A DNA stretch of 64,000 bases from Phycisphaeraceae bacterium (lineage in GTDB: Bacteria > Planctomycetota > Phycisphaerae > Phycisphaerales > UBA1924). Shown piece after piece: positions 25,519 through 34,045 of this stretch. Each line of letters opens with the position of its first letter. Position 1 is the first letter of the stretch. A program made the translations under genes and the position numbers. The stretch is taken from the NCBI GenBank assembly GCA_019636625.1, contig JAHBXE010000010.1, forward strand, positions 62,001 to 126,000, in the 5' to 3' direction. The notes under the pieces were generated by a model, which saw only the letters and a program-made list of their open reading frames with translations, did no database searches and was not told the DNA's origin.

Positions 25519-28116
25519 CTAATGCCCGCCGCCCCCCGTCCCGGATACCCCGGCCTGGGCCGCGCCAGCCTCTTTGATCGGCTTGAGCGCGTTGATGGAC
25601 TTCAACCATCCCTCCCATTCTTTCTGCCCCATGGGTAGTCCCGGGTCCTGCCACGCCGTGACCGGCAGGCTCTCGTAGAACCGCTTGGCCCGTTCCTGGG
25701 CCGTCGCCGCACGCTTCATGTCCCCCATCTCGACGTACGCATTGACGATCTGGATCATCGCCACCAGCGACGCCGGATCCGACGAGTACTTCTCCCGGGC
25801 CGCGTCGTACTGCCGGATCGCCGACTCGTAGTTCCCCAGTTCAAACTCGCAGTCCGCCCGCAGGAACCAGCTGTTCCTCAGGTACAGCCGCTCCAGTTCC
25901 GTCAGCCCACCGCCCCGTCCGGGCTCCTTCCCCCTCGCCTCCAGCGCCTTCTTGACGTCCTCGTACAACTCCCCCGCCCTCGCCAGCCGCTCGCGCCTGG
26001 CCGCGACCAGCGATTGCCGCCTCGATTCCGGCATCGCCTCCGTCAGCGTGCGGTCGATCGCCTTCGCGTCCTGCCTCATCGCTTCCGCGAGTTCAAACCG
26101 CAAACGCACCGCCACATCGCCTTCCGCCGTCGCGCCCCCTTCCGAAGCGGGGCTCCCATTCCCCATCCGCATCGCGGCCTCGTTCAGCAAACCGATGGCC
26201 CCGGCAAAGTCCCCCTTTCCATACCGCAACCGCCCCAGCTCGCGCAGCGCCTCGGTGAACTGCACCGACTCCGGCCCGCCCACCGCCCCGCTGACCACCC
26301 GCTCCAGCAGCGATTCCGCCTCCGCATCGTTCGATGGGTCCCCGTCCGCCAGGTAGCACTGCGCCAGCGGCACGAAGCTCGCATCCCCGTACGGCCCCGC
26401 CGACCCGCTCCGCCCCGTCTGCACAACTTCCTCGATCAGGCCCCGGTACAGGTCCGCCGCCGTCGCGTAGTCACCCCGCGCCTGGTGCGCCTGGCCAAGA
26501 CGGAACCTCGCCTCCGGCTGCTGCCGCTCACCCCGGAATGACCTGGCATACTCCGCGTACAGCGGGATCGCCTGCTCCCGATCCCCCGCCAGGTCGTAGC
26601 AGTCCGCCGCCATCCACAGCGACCGCCCGAACCCCGCATTGTCGTGGATCCCCACGGCGTCCGCGTGCTTCTTGAAGTACCGACCCGCCGCGATCAGCCG
26701 CTGCCGAACCTGTTCGCGTGTCGCGGGGTCAAGCCGCGACAGCTCGAGCAGCCGCGCACGCTGATCTCCCACACCCGCACCGCCCACCAACTGCTCCGCC
26801 GCGGCACGCTGCGCCCTGGCAATCGCGATCAAGACGCCCGGGGGTGTCGAGTCCGGCGTTTCGGACGCGTACAAACGCTCCGCCAGCATCGCGTAATCCA
26901 GCGCCCGATCGAACTCTCCCGAGTCGTACTGCCGCTCGACGCACGCCATCAGGCTCCGCGTGACCACATCCGCCGTCACATCCCGGTGCTTTTTCTTGGC
27001 CCCCATCTCCTGAACCAGCGCGCGGTACGCCCCCAGCGAGGCCTCCACGTTCCCCAGCGATGACTCCACTTCCCCCAGCCCGAGCAAGGCCGGCAGCGCC
27101 ATCGGCCCGCCTTCGAACCGTTCCGCGATATCCGCAAACTTCGCCTTCGCCTGGGCCCGCCCCTCTTCCGGCGGATCACCCGCTTGCTCATCGATCCTCG
27201 CCAGAAGCAGCATCGCCTCCGCGTGCCGCACATCCGACGGCAGCAGCAGCGAAGCCCCCAGCTGGAGCTGCCTCGACGCCTCCGACAGCGCATCGCTCTC
27301 GAAGTACGCCCGGCCAAGCAGGATGTACAACTCGCCCATCTGCTCCCGACCAAGCTCGCTCATCAGGCTGGGCATCGTCTGGAGCACCTTCATCACGGCC
27401 GAGCTCACCAGTCCCTGCCGGAGCAGCAGCTCCGTCTGCCGGGCCAGCGCCCAGCCCCGGTCGTCCACCGTCAACTCCCGCTGCCCAAGGAAGTCCGCCA
27501 GCAGCTTCAGCGTCAGGTCCGAATCCAGGTTCGGCGCCGCCAGCAAACCCTCCACCACCCGCTTGATCACCCTCCCCCGCTGCACCCGCAGCTCGGGCGG
27601 AAGCCCGTTGGCCAGGTCAATCGCGGGCGTGTACTTCCCGAGCGTCGCATTGGCCTGCGCGAGGTAGTACTGGTCCAGCGGCTCAAAGTCCGCCCGCCCG
27701 GCCAGCTCCTCCGCTTTCTCGTACGCGGCGACCACGTTCGTTGCGTTCTCAGGGATCGCGATCCCCTTGGCCTGTTCCGCGAGATAAATCGCCCGGCCGC
27801 GAAGCACGTGGAACTGCCTCATCTGTTCCCGACCCAGGCGCCCTTCCTGGTACGCCTTGATGGCCTTGGTATTGAGCAACTCCAGCGCCGCCTCGTACTT
27901 CTCCGCCGCCACCAGGTGCTCCACATCCTCGAGCACCCGCACCTCGCCGGCCTTGGGCTTGGTCACCACCGCCGTCACGATCCCCGCCGAGAGCAGCAGC
28001 ACCCCCAGCAGCAGCGCCGGCAACTGCCAGTTCGCGCGCAGCCACGCCCGCAGCGTCACCGCCTCCGTCCCCGGAACCTCCGTTGCGTCGTGCTCGTCCG
28101 GCATCCACGGTTCCAT
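25519..28116 (-). CDS. Membrane-anchored TPR-repeat protein
   Basis: About 865 residues from the ATG at 28116; an earlier TTG at 28155 and an ATG at 28104 are alternatives without clear ribosome sites. A short cytoplasmic N terminus precedes one transmembrane helix (LPALLLGVLLLSAGIVTAVV), after which the whole protein is repeated helical pairs with TPR spacing, for example QARGDYATAADLYRGLIEEV, FELGNYESAIRQYDAAREKY and SLGNVEASLGAYRALVQEMG. The repeats should face the periplasm. It ends 34 bases before the flagellar operon. A scaffold or assembly role is possible; no enzymatic motif was seen. Confidence 0.75.
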   Translation of the reverse strand: MEPWMPDEHDATEVPGTEAVTLRAWLRANWQLPALLLGVLLLSAGIVTAVVTKPKAGEVRVLEDVEHLVAAEKYEAALELLNTKAIKAYQEGRLGREQMRQFHVLRGRAIYLAEQAKGIAIPENATNVVAAYEKAEELAGRADFEPLDQYYLAQANATLGKYTPAIDLANGLPPELRVQRGRVIKRVVEGLLAAPNLDSDLTLKLLADFLGQRELTVDDRGWALARQTELLLRQGLVSSAVMKVLQTMPSLMSELGREQMGELYILLGRAYFESDALSEASRQLQLGASLLLPSDVRHAEAMLLLARIDEQAGDPPEEGRAQAKAKFADIAERFEGGPMALPALLGLGEVESSLGNVEASLGAYRALVQEMGAKKKHRDVTADVVTRSLMACVERQYDSGEFDRALDYAMLAERLYASETPDSTPPGVLIAIARAQRAAAEQLVGGAGVGDQRARLLELSRLDPATREQVRQRLIAAGRYFKKHADAVGIHDNAGFGRSLWMAADCYDLAGDREQAIPLYAEYARSFRGERQQPEARFRLGQAHQARGDYATAADLYRGLIEEVVQTGRSGSAGPYGDASFVPLAQCYLADGDPSNDAEAESLLERVVSGAVGGPESVQFTEALRELGRLRYGKGDFAGAIGLLNEAAMRMGNGSPASEGGATAEGDVAVRLRFELAEAMRQDAKAIDRTLTEAMPESRRQSLVAARRERLARAGELYEDVKKALEARGKEPGRGGGLTELERLYLRNSWFLRADCEFELGNYESAIRQYDAAREKYSSDPASLVAMIQIVNAYVEMGDMKRAATAQERAKRFYESLPVTAWQDPGLPMGQKEWEGWLKSINALKPIKEAGAAQAGVSGTGGGGH

Positions 28117-28235
28117 CCGCCCCGCCGGCGCGCCGCAATCCCTGCGCCCGAACAAGGCACCGTGTTATCGGGAATCCCTCACCCCCACCTTCACCGCTGA
28201 TGCGCAAGCTTCGCCGATGCGTCGTTCCTGCGCGT

Positions 28236-29870
28236 TCAGGGCCGCGCCGTCCGCACGATCACCACCGTCCCCGCCGCCAGGTCCCCCCGATGCCGCCGCT
28301 CCGGTGTCCCCAGCCCCGACATCGCCACCGGGGGCAACACCCACTTCACGATGTTCCGCGCCAGCGCCCCCATCAGCCTCACCCGCATCAACACCACCCG
28401 CACCTCCCCCTCCGGAGTCCTCCCCAGCACCGACCGCACCGTCTCCGCGCCCGTCAGCGCCTTCCCCACCGTCCTTCCAAACGCCCACTCGCACAACACG
28501 CCCAGGCCAAGCCCGATCCCCACCGTCGTCAGGTACAGCGTCACCACCTCCGGCTGCGTCATCAACGCCCGAACATCCATCAACTCGCCCACCCCGATCC
28601 CCGTCACCCTCGTCGCCAGCACCAGGGCCACCATCGCGTCGATCGCCCCCGCGAGCATCCGCCGCCCGGGTTCCGCCAGCGCCGTTCCCTCCGGCAGGGA
28701 CAGCGGCGCCTTCGACCCCTCCGGCCTCAGCACGAACACCACGATCGCCAGCATCACCAGCACCATGAACATCGCCAGCAGCCGGAGCTCCGCCGCCGAA
28801 AACGGCCGGCGTGGTTCCGCTTCCCCGCGGTACAGAAGTTGCCCCGTCAGCACCGACAGCTCCCCGATCATCAACCGCTCGGCAGGCTTCCGACCCTCAC
28901 CCGCTGCGCCTTCACTCTCCACGCCCTCGCGCCACACCACCGCCACGCGACCCGATTGATCCAACACCGCCAGCGCGTACCCGCGCGACACCCCCGGCAC
29001 CACCCCGATCGCCCGCGACCCCGACGCGCCAACCGCCCGGACCTCGACATTCCCGTCCACCCGGCGGCTGTACACCAGCATCCCCCGCACCCACGCAATC
29101 CCCGACTCCGGCGCGACGTCCTGCCCGGACTGCACATCCACAAAACTCAGCGGCTTCCACCCCCACTCCCCATCGCTGGCCGACTTTCCCTCGATCCTCC
29201 GCTCCCAGGCGCCGCTCTCCCGCCCTCCCACGACAACCAGCGCCGCCCCGCTTCCCGTCCCCACCAGCACCACCCGCTTTCCCGTCAGTCCTTCGGGCAA
29301 CCCCACGTTCTGCCACCCATCCTCCATCAGCCTCAGCAGCTCAAGCCGCCCCGCATCCCCTTCCAGCAACGCCAGCAACCCGCCCGGAGACCCCGCAAAC
29401 CCCACCAACTCCCCATCACCCGGCAGCGCCGCCACCGTCGGCAGCCGCCCCTCGCTCGACTCCCCCACCCAGTCCCCATCCACCGACCGCCGCTGCGCCT
29501 CGATCACCAGCACCGGCCGCCGCGCCGCCCCATGCTCCGACCCGGCCCGTGCCGGAAACACCATGTACAACCTATTGCCCATCGCCGCCAGCGCCGACGG
29601 CATCTGCATCAGCGTCGTCGCCAAACGGACCGACCCATCCTCCACCCCCCGCCGCCCCTCCGCATCCGTTCCCCGCGGCGGAATGTGCTGCACCGCCGCG
29701 CCCCCGCTCGCCCCCCCGCTCACCCCACGCAGCGGGAGCACCACCCACCCGTGACTCTCCCCCGTCGCCGCGTTCGTAACGCTCCCCGCCCCCACCGCCT
29801 CCGGCCCCGCCAGCACCGGCCCCGCCGCGAGCAACACACACATCCAAATGGTCGCCAGGATCCATCGCAT
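28236..29870 (-). CDS. RDD-family membrane protein with large extracytoplasmic domain
   Basis: 544 residues from the ATG at 29870, which opens with a signal peptide (MRWILATIWMCVLLAAGPVL). A GTG at 29912 that overlaps the upstream stop is an alternative. Residues up to about 360 form an extracytoplasmic region with repeated short beta strands (RPVLVIEAQRR, GLLALLEGD, YALAVLDQSGRVAVVW) that looks propeller-like. A membrane segment near 375-395 and an RDD domain follow (RMLAGAIDAMVALVLATRVT, then GRTVGKALTGAETV and LARNIVKWVLPP). Function unknown; RDD proteins are often transporters. Confidence 0.7.
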   Translation of the reverse strand: MRWILATIWMCVLLAAGPVLAGPEAVGAGSVTNAATGESHGWVVLPLRGVSGGASGGAAVQHIPPRGTDAEGRRGVEDGSVRLATTLMQMPSALAAMGNRLYMVFPARAGSEHGAARRPVLVIEAQRRSVDGDWVGESSEGRLPTVAALPGDGELVGFAGSPGGLLALLEGDAGRLELLRLMEDGWQNVGLPEGLTGKRVVLVGTGSGAALVVVGGRESGAWERRIEGKSASDGEWGWKPLSFVDVQSGQDVAPESGIAWVRGMLVYSRRVDGNVEVRAVGASGSRAIGVVPGVSRGYALAVLDQSGRVAVVWREGVESEGAAGEGRKPAERLMIGELSVLTGQLLYRGEAEPRRPFSAAELRLLAMFMVLVMLAIVVFVLRPEGSKAPLSLPEGTALAEPGRRMLAGAIDAMVALVLATRVTGIGVGELMDVRALMTQPEVVTLYLTTVGIGLGLGVLCEWAFGRTVGKALTGAETVRSVLGRTPEGEVRVVLMRVRLMGALARNIVKWVLPPVAMSGLGTPERRHRGDLAAGTVVIVRTARP

Positions 29871-29908
29871 CGCGCGGATCGTAGCCCCCACCCCCCTCGT
29901 TCCCATGG

Positions 29909-30793
29909 TCACTCGGGCCGCCGATCCAGGTCGATGACCTCTTCCACCCCATAGCCCTCCACGAGCTTCTCAAAGTCGAACACCCGCGCCCGAAGCCGCG
30001 ACGGATCGTCCTGCGGCTGATCCAGGTTCAGCATCACCTGCGTCGACCCGCCATCCACATCCAGCGTCACCTTCAGCGGCACCCGGGGCCGAGGCGTGTC
30101 CGGCCCAGCCCCACGCACCGACACCCGTGCGAAGTCGGAAAGCATCGACGATGCGAGCACCCGCCCAGCCCCATCCAGCACCTCGATCCGAACCGGGTCC
30201 CACGTCTTCGGGTCAAGCACCAGCCGCCGGACACCGCTCCCGTCCCGCCCCGCCACCTTTACTTCCAGGCCCGATCCATCCGCCGCCCACGCCGTCTCAC
30301 CGCCCGCCGCGGGCAGCGCCGTCAACCCGAGCAGATCCACAAAATCAAGCGGGTGGACCTTCAGCCCGGTGGCCTCGATCCGCTCCGCCGTCGCATGCTC
30401 GTGCCGCCCCACGTACGCCCGGTACGGCCGGTTCTGAACGTCAATCCACCAGTACCGCTGCTCGTCCGACCCCAGCAACATCCCCACCTGCCCGTACTTC
30501 CGCAGCGTCACCAGCACCATGCTCGGCCGCACATACTGGCACACCCCGTCCCCCTGCTCCTCCCGCCGCTCACCCTCCCGGTCCACGTACCGCAGCTTCG
30601 ACCCGTTGATCAGCACCCACAGCCGCTCCAGCGGCGCCACCCGCGCGTTGTACCCCGCCGCCGCCTCCGCATACCCCGGCGCCGGCCCGCGTTCCACAGG
30701 CTGCATCGGCCGAACCACCGGCTGCGCCTGCCGGCAGCCCAGCACTCCCATCAGCGCCGCGGCCACCGCCACCCATGCCGGCCACGCCCTCAT
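29909..30793 (-). CDS. Putative lipoprotein
   Basis: 294 residues. The N terminus MRAWPAWVAVAAALMGVLGC is a signal peptide with lipobox VLGC (Cys-20). The mature part shows a LolA/outer-membrane lipoprotein-like beta pattern: LWVLINGSKLRYVDREGERR, VLVTLRKYGQVGMLLGSDEQ, RRLVLDPKTWDPVRIEVLDG. I do not recognise a named family, though a LolA/LppX-like fold would fit. It overlaps the upstream gene by four bases and the RDD gene is next downstream, so the three genes probably share one transcript. Confidence 0.65.
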   Translation of the reverse strand: MRAWPAWVAVAAALMGVLGCRQAQPVVRPMQPVERGPAPGYAEAAAGYNARVAPLERLWVLINGSKLRYVDREGERREEQGDGVCQYVRPSMVLVTLRKYGQVGMLLGSDEQRYWWIDVQNRPYRAYVGRHEHATAERIEATGLKVHPLDFVDLLGLTALPAAGGETAWAADGSGLEVKVAGRDGSGVRRLVLDPKTWDPVRIEVLDGAGRVLASSMLSDFARVSVRGAGPDTPRPRVPLKVTLDVDGGSTQVMLNLDQPQDDPSRLRARVFDFEKLVEGYGVEEVIDLDRRPE

Positions 30794-31401
30794 CCCCCCT
30801 TGCCCCCGCTTCCCCCGTTTCCTCCCGCCGATCCCCCTTCGCCCGCGCCGCCCCCGGCGGGCGCCAGCACCGAACCGATCTGCTCGATCGCATCCGCGAT
30901 CGCCTGCTCATCCATCCCCGGATCGATCACTTCGATCAGCGGCGCGGGCGGCTCATCGACCCGCGTCGCCCGGCGGACCAGCATCACCAGCCCCTTGGGT
31001 GAATCCGGCCGGTCACGCCGCGTCCCCTCATACTTGAGCACCTTCCGCCGAAGCAGCAGCAGCGCGAGCACGTACCGGAAACTGATCCGCGCCGGCTCGG
31101 TCGCCTCCCCCAGCTGCTCGAGCAGGTCCATCAGCGACTCATCATCCACCAGCGTCCGACGCGACTCGTTCGGCGCCGGCATCACCGCCTTCCACGCGCC
31201 GAACATCCGCGACGCCGGCCCCGGGCGCGTCCCCGCCCGCCACGCATCCAGCGAATAGTCCCGCCGCTCCAGGCTCGTCCCATCCTCGCTCTCGAAAAGC
31301 GCCGCGATGTACTCCTCCCCCGTCGCGATCGCCTGCCCCGTCACGGCGCACACCCCCGTCGCACGCACCACCTCGAACCCCGGCTCGCCAAGTCTCGTCA
31401 T
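30790..31401 (-). CDS. Uncharacterised soluble protein with Gly-rich tail
   Basis: 203 residues. The N-terminal third has a beta-rich pattern with two cysteines and an acidic motif (ATGVCAVTGQAIATGEEYIA), suggesting a small zinc-binding or cradle fold. The middle is helical (LMDLLEQLGEATEPARISFR, VLALLLLRRKVLKYEG). The tail of about 25 residues is Gly/Ser/Ala-only and probably disordered. Not recognised as a named family. It starts 21 bases after the zinc-ribbon gene and overlaps the lipoprotein gene by four bases. Confidence 0.6.
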   Translation of the reverse strand: MTRLGEPGFEVVRATGVCAVTGQAIATGEEYIAALFESEDGTSLERRDYSLDAWRAGTRPGPASRMFGAWKAVMPAPNESRRTLVDDESLMDLLEQLGEATEPARISFRYVLALLLLRRKVLKYEGTRRDRPDSPKGLVMLVRRATRVDEPPAPLIEVIDPGMDEQAIADAIEQIGSVLAPAGGGAGEGGSAGGNGGSGGKGG

Positions 31402-31422
31402 GCCGCCAGTGTAGCGTCCGCC

Positions 31423-31650
31423 TCATCGCGCGCAATCGACTTCAAAGAACCGCGCCGAAGTTCCCCCCTGCCCCACGCGAAACACCACAGACTTCCCGCA
31501 CCTCGGGCACCGCGCCTGGTACTTCGATCCATCCACGCTCCGGTACACACGCACGTACGCCCCGCTGCACGTGAACCGCAGCCCAAGCCAAGGCCGACCC
31601 GTACCACCCCGACCCTCCCCCTCCCGCTCGTACACATCCAGCGTCTCCAT
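31423..31650 (-). CDS. Small zinc-ribbon protein
   Basis: 75 residues from the ATG at 31650 (METLDVYEREGE). One cysteine lies in the strand LRFTCSGAYVRVYRSVDGSK, a C-x2-C pair lies in YQARCPRCGKSVVFRV, and a last Cys lies near the end (FFEVDCAR), giving four possible metal ligands. Such small ribbons often bind nucleic acid or protein. It is the first gene of the long minus-strand run and shares a 148-base divergent spacer with lpxI. No clear Shine-Dalgarno precedes this ATG. Confidence 0.55.
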   Translation of the reverse strand: METLDVYEREGEGRGGTGRPWLGLRFTCSGAYVRVYRSVDGSKYQARCPRCGKSVVFRVGQGGTSARFFEVDCAR

Positions 31651-31729
31651 GCCACGTACTATCGGCTCACCCTCAGGAATCCCGGTGGAACGCCGGCGGT
31701 TCTGGCGCATCCATTGAAGATCGATTTGC

Positions 31730-31747
31730 AGGAACAACGATGTTCCT
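31730..31747. promoter_or_regulatory. Operator-like dyad between zinc-ribbon gene and lpxI
   Basis: Perfect inverted repeat AGGAACA-ACGA-TGTTCCT, seven-base arms with a four-base centre, in the divergent spacer. On the plus strand it lies between a TTGCAG (31727) and a TAATCT (31749) that could be a weak -35/-10 pair for lpxI with 16-base spacing. A dimeric regulator binding here would affect one or both divergent genes. Confidence 0.4.
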
Positions 31748-31798
31748 CTAATCTAAAGGTGCTGATAGGGTAAAGTTAGCATCCACAAGCAAACCCCC

Positions 31799-32701
31799 GT
31801 GCCTCGCCCCATCACCATCCTCCCCGACCCTCCCCCGCCCCCGACAGCCATCGGTCTTATCGCCGGCGGCGGCCGCCTTCCCATCATTGTCGCCCAGGGT
31901 CTTCGCGAGGCCGGACACCCCGTGCACGGCCTGGGTTTCAGCCGCGAGTACGACGCCGAACTTCCCTCCCTCTGCTCCACTTTCCAGGAAGTGGGCCTCC
32001 TCCGGCTGGGCAGTTGGATCCGCGCGTTTACGCGCCTGGGCGTCCGCCACGCCATCATGGTCGGGCGGGTCGACAAGGCCCGGGTCTTCCACGACCCGTG
32101 GCGCATCCTCCGCTTCGTCCCCGATCTCCGCACGGTGCTCGCGTGGTATCGTTCCAAGCACCTTTCGCACGACCGGCGCTCACACGTCCTGCTCTCGGTC
32201 GTCGCCGATGAGCTCGACCGTTCAGGGGTTCAACTCTTGGACTCAACCATCCCCATTCCCGACCAGCTCGCCACCGCCGGGGTCATGACCCAGCGTCAAC
32301 CCACCCCCGCCCAGCGAGCCGACATCGACTTCGTCTGGCCCCTGCTCACCCAGATCCTCGCCCTGGACATCGGCCAGGCCATCGCCGTCCGCGAGAAGGA
32401 CGTCATCGCCGTCGAAGCCGTCGAGGGCACCGACCGCATGATCCAGCGGGCCGGCGAAATCTGCCGCGCCACCGGGTGGACCCTCGTCAAGGGCGCACGC
32501 GCCGGCCACGACCGCCGCAGCGATGTCCCCACCATCGGCGTCAACACGATCAAGAACCTCCACGCCAGCGGCGGCCGCTGCCTCGCCCTCGCGGCGGGCG
32601 ACGTCATCATGATCGACCGCCCCGAAGTGCTCGAACTCGCCGACCGACTCGGCATCGCCATCGTCGGCGTCACCCCGGGCCATACCCCGGCCTCGCCGTG
32701 A
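31799..32701 (+). CDS. lpxI: LpxI-family UDP-2,3-diacylglucosamine hydrolase
   Basis: 300 residues starting with GTG. LpxI features are visible: IGLIAGGGRLPIIVAQGLRE at the start of the Rossmann-like N-terminal domain, GHPVHGLGF, VRHAIMVGRVDK, and in the C-terminal domain EAVEGTDRMIQRAGEI followed by LVKGARAGHDRRSDVPTIG. LpxI cleaves UDP-2,3-diacyl-GlcN to lipid X and UMP in the cytoplasm, an early lipid A step, used where LpxH is missing. This supports an outer membrane containing lipid A. The stop overlaps the start of the next gene. Confidence 0.92.
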   Translation: MPRPITILPDPPPPPTAIGLIAGGGRLPIIVAQGLREAGHPVHGLGFSREYDAELPSLCSTFQEVGLLRLGSWIRAFTRLGVRHAIMVGRVDKARVFHDPWRILRFVPDLRTVLAWYRSKHLSHDRRSHVLLSVVADELDRSGVQLLDSTIPIPDQLATAGVMTQRQPTPAQRADIDFVWPLLTQILALDIGQAIAVREKDVIAVEAVEGTDRMIQRAGEICRATGWTLVKGARAGHDRRSDVPTIGVNTIKNLHASGGRCLALAAGDVIMIDRPEVLELADRLGIAIVGVTPGHTPASP

Positions 32702-33339
32702 ACTTCGTCGGTCGCGGCGGCCAGAAACTGGCCCACGCCCTCTCCACCTTCTCCATCTCCCCCGCGGGCCTCACCTGCGCCGACCTCGGCTGCAACGTCG
32801 GCGGTTTCTCCGACTGCCTCCTCCAGCACGGCGCCGCCCGCGTCTACGCCGTCGACACCGGCTACGGCGCGCTGGCCTGGAAGCTCCGCAACGACCCCCG
32901 CATCGTCGTCATGGAGCGGACCAACGCCCTCCACGCCGCGCCGCCCGAACCCGTCGACCTCGTCGTCATCGACCTCGGCTGGACCCCCCAGCGCCACGCC
33001 ATCCCCGCCGCCCTCACCTGGCTCAAACCCTCCGGCCGCATCATCTCCCTCATCAAACCCCACTACGAAATCCATAAATCAGAGTCTGCCACCCTCCTCC
33101 ACGCCGGCGTCCTCGCCGATCCCGACGCCCAGCGCATCGTCGACCGGGTGGTCGCCGAACTCCCCTCCCTCGGCGTCGAGGTCCGGGGCCTCACCCGCTC
33201 CCCCATCGCGGGCGGCGCCTCCAAGGGAAACAAGAAGGGCAACGCCGAGTGGCTCGTCCATCTTCAGCCACTTCCCCCTCCCCCGACACCCAGCCCAACT
33301 CTCCCCCATCCCACCACCTCCAACTCCCCCAGCCCCTGA
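32698..33339 (+). CDS. TlyA-like FtsJ-fold methyltransferase lacking an S4 domain
   Basis: 213 residues from the GTG at 32698, which overlaps the lpxI stop (GTGA). It begins with NFVGRGGQKLAHAL, the SRGG.KL motif that follows the S4 domain in TlyA, then the SAM-binding motif CADLGCNVGGFSDCLLQHGA, VYAVDTGYGALAWKLRNDPR and LVVIDLGW. A full TlyA (about 270 residues) starts with an S4 RNA-binding domain, which is absent here. The last ~22 residues are Pro/Ser/Thr-rich and the stop codon lies inside the first hairpin of the adjoining repeat array. Probable 2'-O rRNA methyltransferase or relative. Confidence 0.75.
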   Translation: MNFVGRGGQKLAHALSTFSISPAGLTCADLGCNVGGFSDCLLQHGAARVYAVDTGYGALAWKLRNDPRIVVMERTNALHAAPPEPVDLVVIDLGWTPQRHAIPAALTWLKPSGRIISLIKPHYEIHKSESATLLHAGVLADPDAQRIVDRVVAELPSLGVEVRGLTRSPIAGGASKGNKKGNAEWLVHLQPLPPPPTPSPTLPHPTTSNSPSP

Positions 33340-33580
33340 AAGGGGCTCGCGATGGTTGCCAGTGGTGGCTCTGCACCACTTGTCACCACCTCCCCAACTG
33401 CCCCGTACCCCTGAAAGGGGTACGCGATGGTTGCCATTGGTGGCTCCGCACCACTGGTCAGCACCCGCCTCAACATCCCAGCCCCTGAAAGGGGCTCGCG
33501 ATGGTTGCCAGTGGTGGCTTTGCACCACTGGTCAACACCTCCCCAACTCCCCCGTACCCCTGAAAGGGGTACGCGAAGCC
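33331..33580 (+). repeat. REP-like hairpin array 1, 3' side of the RAYT gene
   Basis: Two alternating hairpins, H1-H2-H1-H2-H1-H2-H1. H1 copies lie at 33331-33347, 33404-33424, 33480-33496 and 33553-33573: arms AGCCCCT/AGGGGCT or CGTACCCCT/AGGGGTACG around a GAA loop. H2 copies lie at 33359-33382, 33434-33457 and 33508-33531: arms CCAGTGGTG/CACCACTGG with a six-base loop and few mismatches. Each H1 is joined to H2 by CGCGATGGTTG, while the last H1 is followed by CGAAGCC instead. The arms change in a compensating way between copies, so folding seems to be maintained. The array overlaps the 3' end of the methyltransferase gene. Confidence 0.9.
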
Positions 33581-33581
33581 C

Positions 33582-34028
33582 TCATTCCAAGAACTCCGCC
33601 CGAAACTCCACCCCATGCCTCCTCAACAACTCCTTGAACTCATCGAGCGATCCAAACTTCCGGTGGTGCTCCTTCTGGTTCCTGATGTAGGCCGCCACTT
33701 CATCGCACGCGGAACTGCTCACGGTAAACCCGCCATACCCCTGCTGCCAGGCAAACTCCCGCAGCCCAATGCTCTCATGAATCCACTCCGACGACCGCTT
33801 CTTCACATGCCGCAGCATGTCCGCCGGCGCCAGGTCCGCCGGAAACCTCGCCAGAAAGTGAAGATGATCCTCCATCCCGTTGATCGCGATAGGCACGCAC
33901 CGCAAGTCCTTCAGCACTCCACCGACAAACGGATAAAGCCTCTCCTGCAACTCAGCGTCGATCCACGAAGAACGCAACTTCGTGCTGAACACCGCATGGT
34001 ACAGATTCTGCGTCCATGAACTGGGCAT
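33582..34028 (-). CDS. RAYT: REP-associated tyrosine transposase (Y1 family)
   Basis: 148 residues from the ATG at 34028 (MPSSWTQNLYHAVFSTK). The Y1_Tnp/IS200-like fold is recognisable: the HUH motif is HLH at 55-57 in NGMEDHLHFLARF, and the catalytic Tyr is probably Tyr-114 in DEVAAYIRNQKEHH. Upstream FAWQQGYGGFTVS is the usual WQ.GYG.F.V block. These single-copy domesticated transposases process REP hairpins. Here hairpin arrays flank the gene on both sides in opposite orientations, the expected RAYT-REP arrangement. The gene ends two bases from array 1 and starts 18 bases from array 2. Confidence 0.9.
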   Translation of the reverse strand: MPSSWTQNLYHAVFSTKLRSSWIDAELQERLYPFVGGVLKDLRCVPIAINGMEDHLHFLARFPADLAPADMLRHVKKRSSEWIHESIGLREFAWQQGYGGFTVSSSACDEVAAYIRNQKEHHRKFGSLDEFKELLRRHGVEFRAEFLE

Positions 34029-34045
34029 GGCGCGAGTGTACGATC

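Noticed and set aside
33331-33580. The hairpin array as a CRISPR array
   Set aside because: Repeat copies are palindromic hairpins of two types with variable arms and short irregular spacers; there are no uniform spacers and no cas genes.
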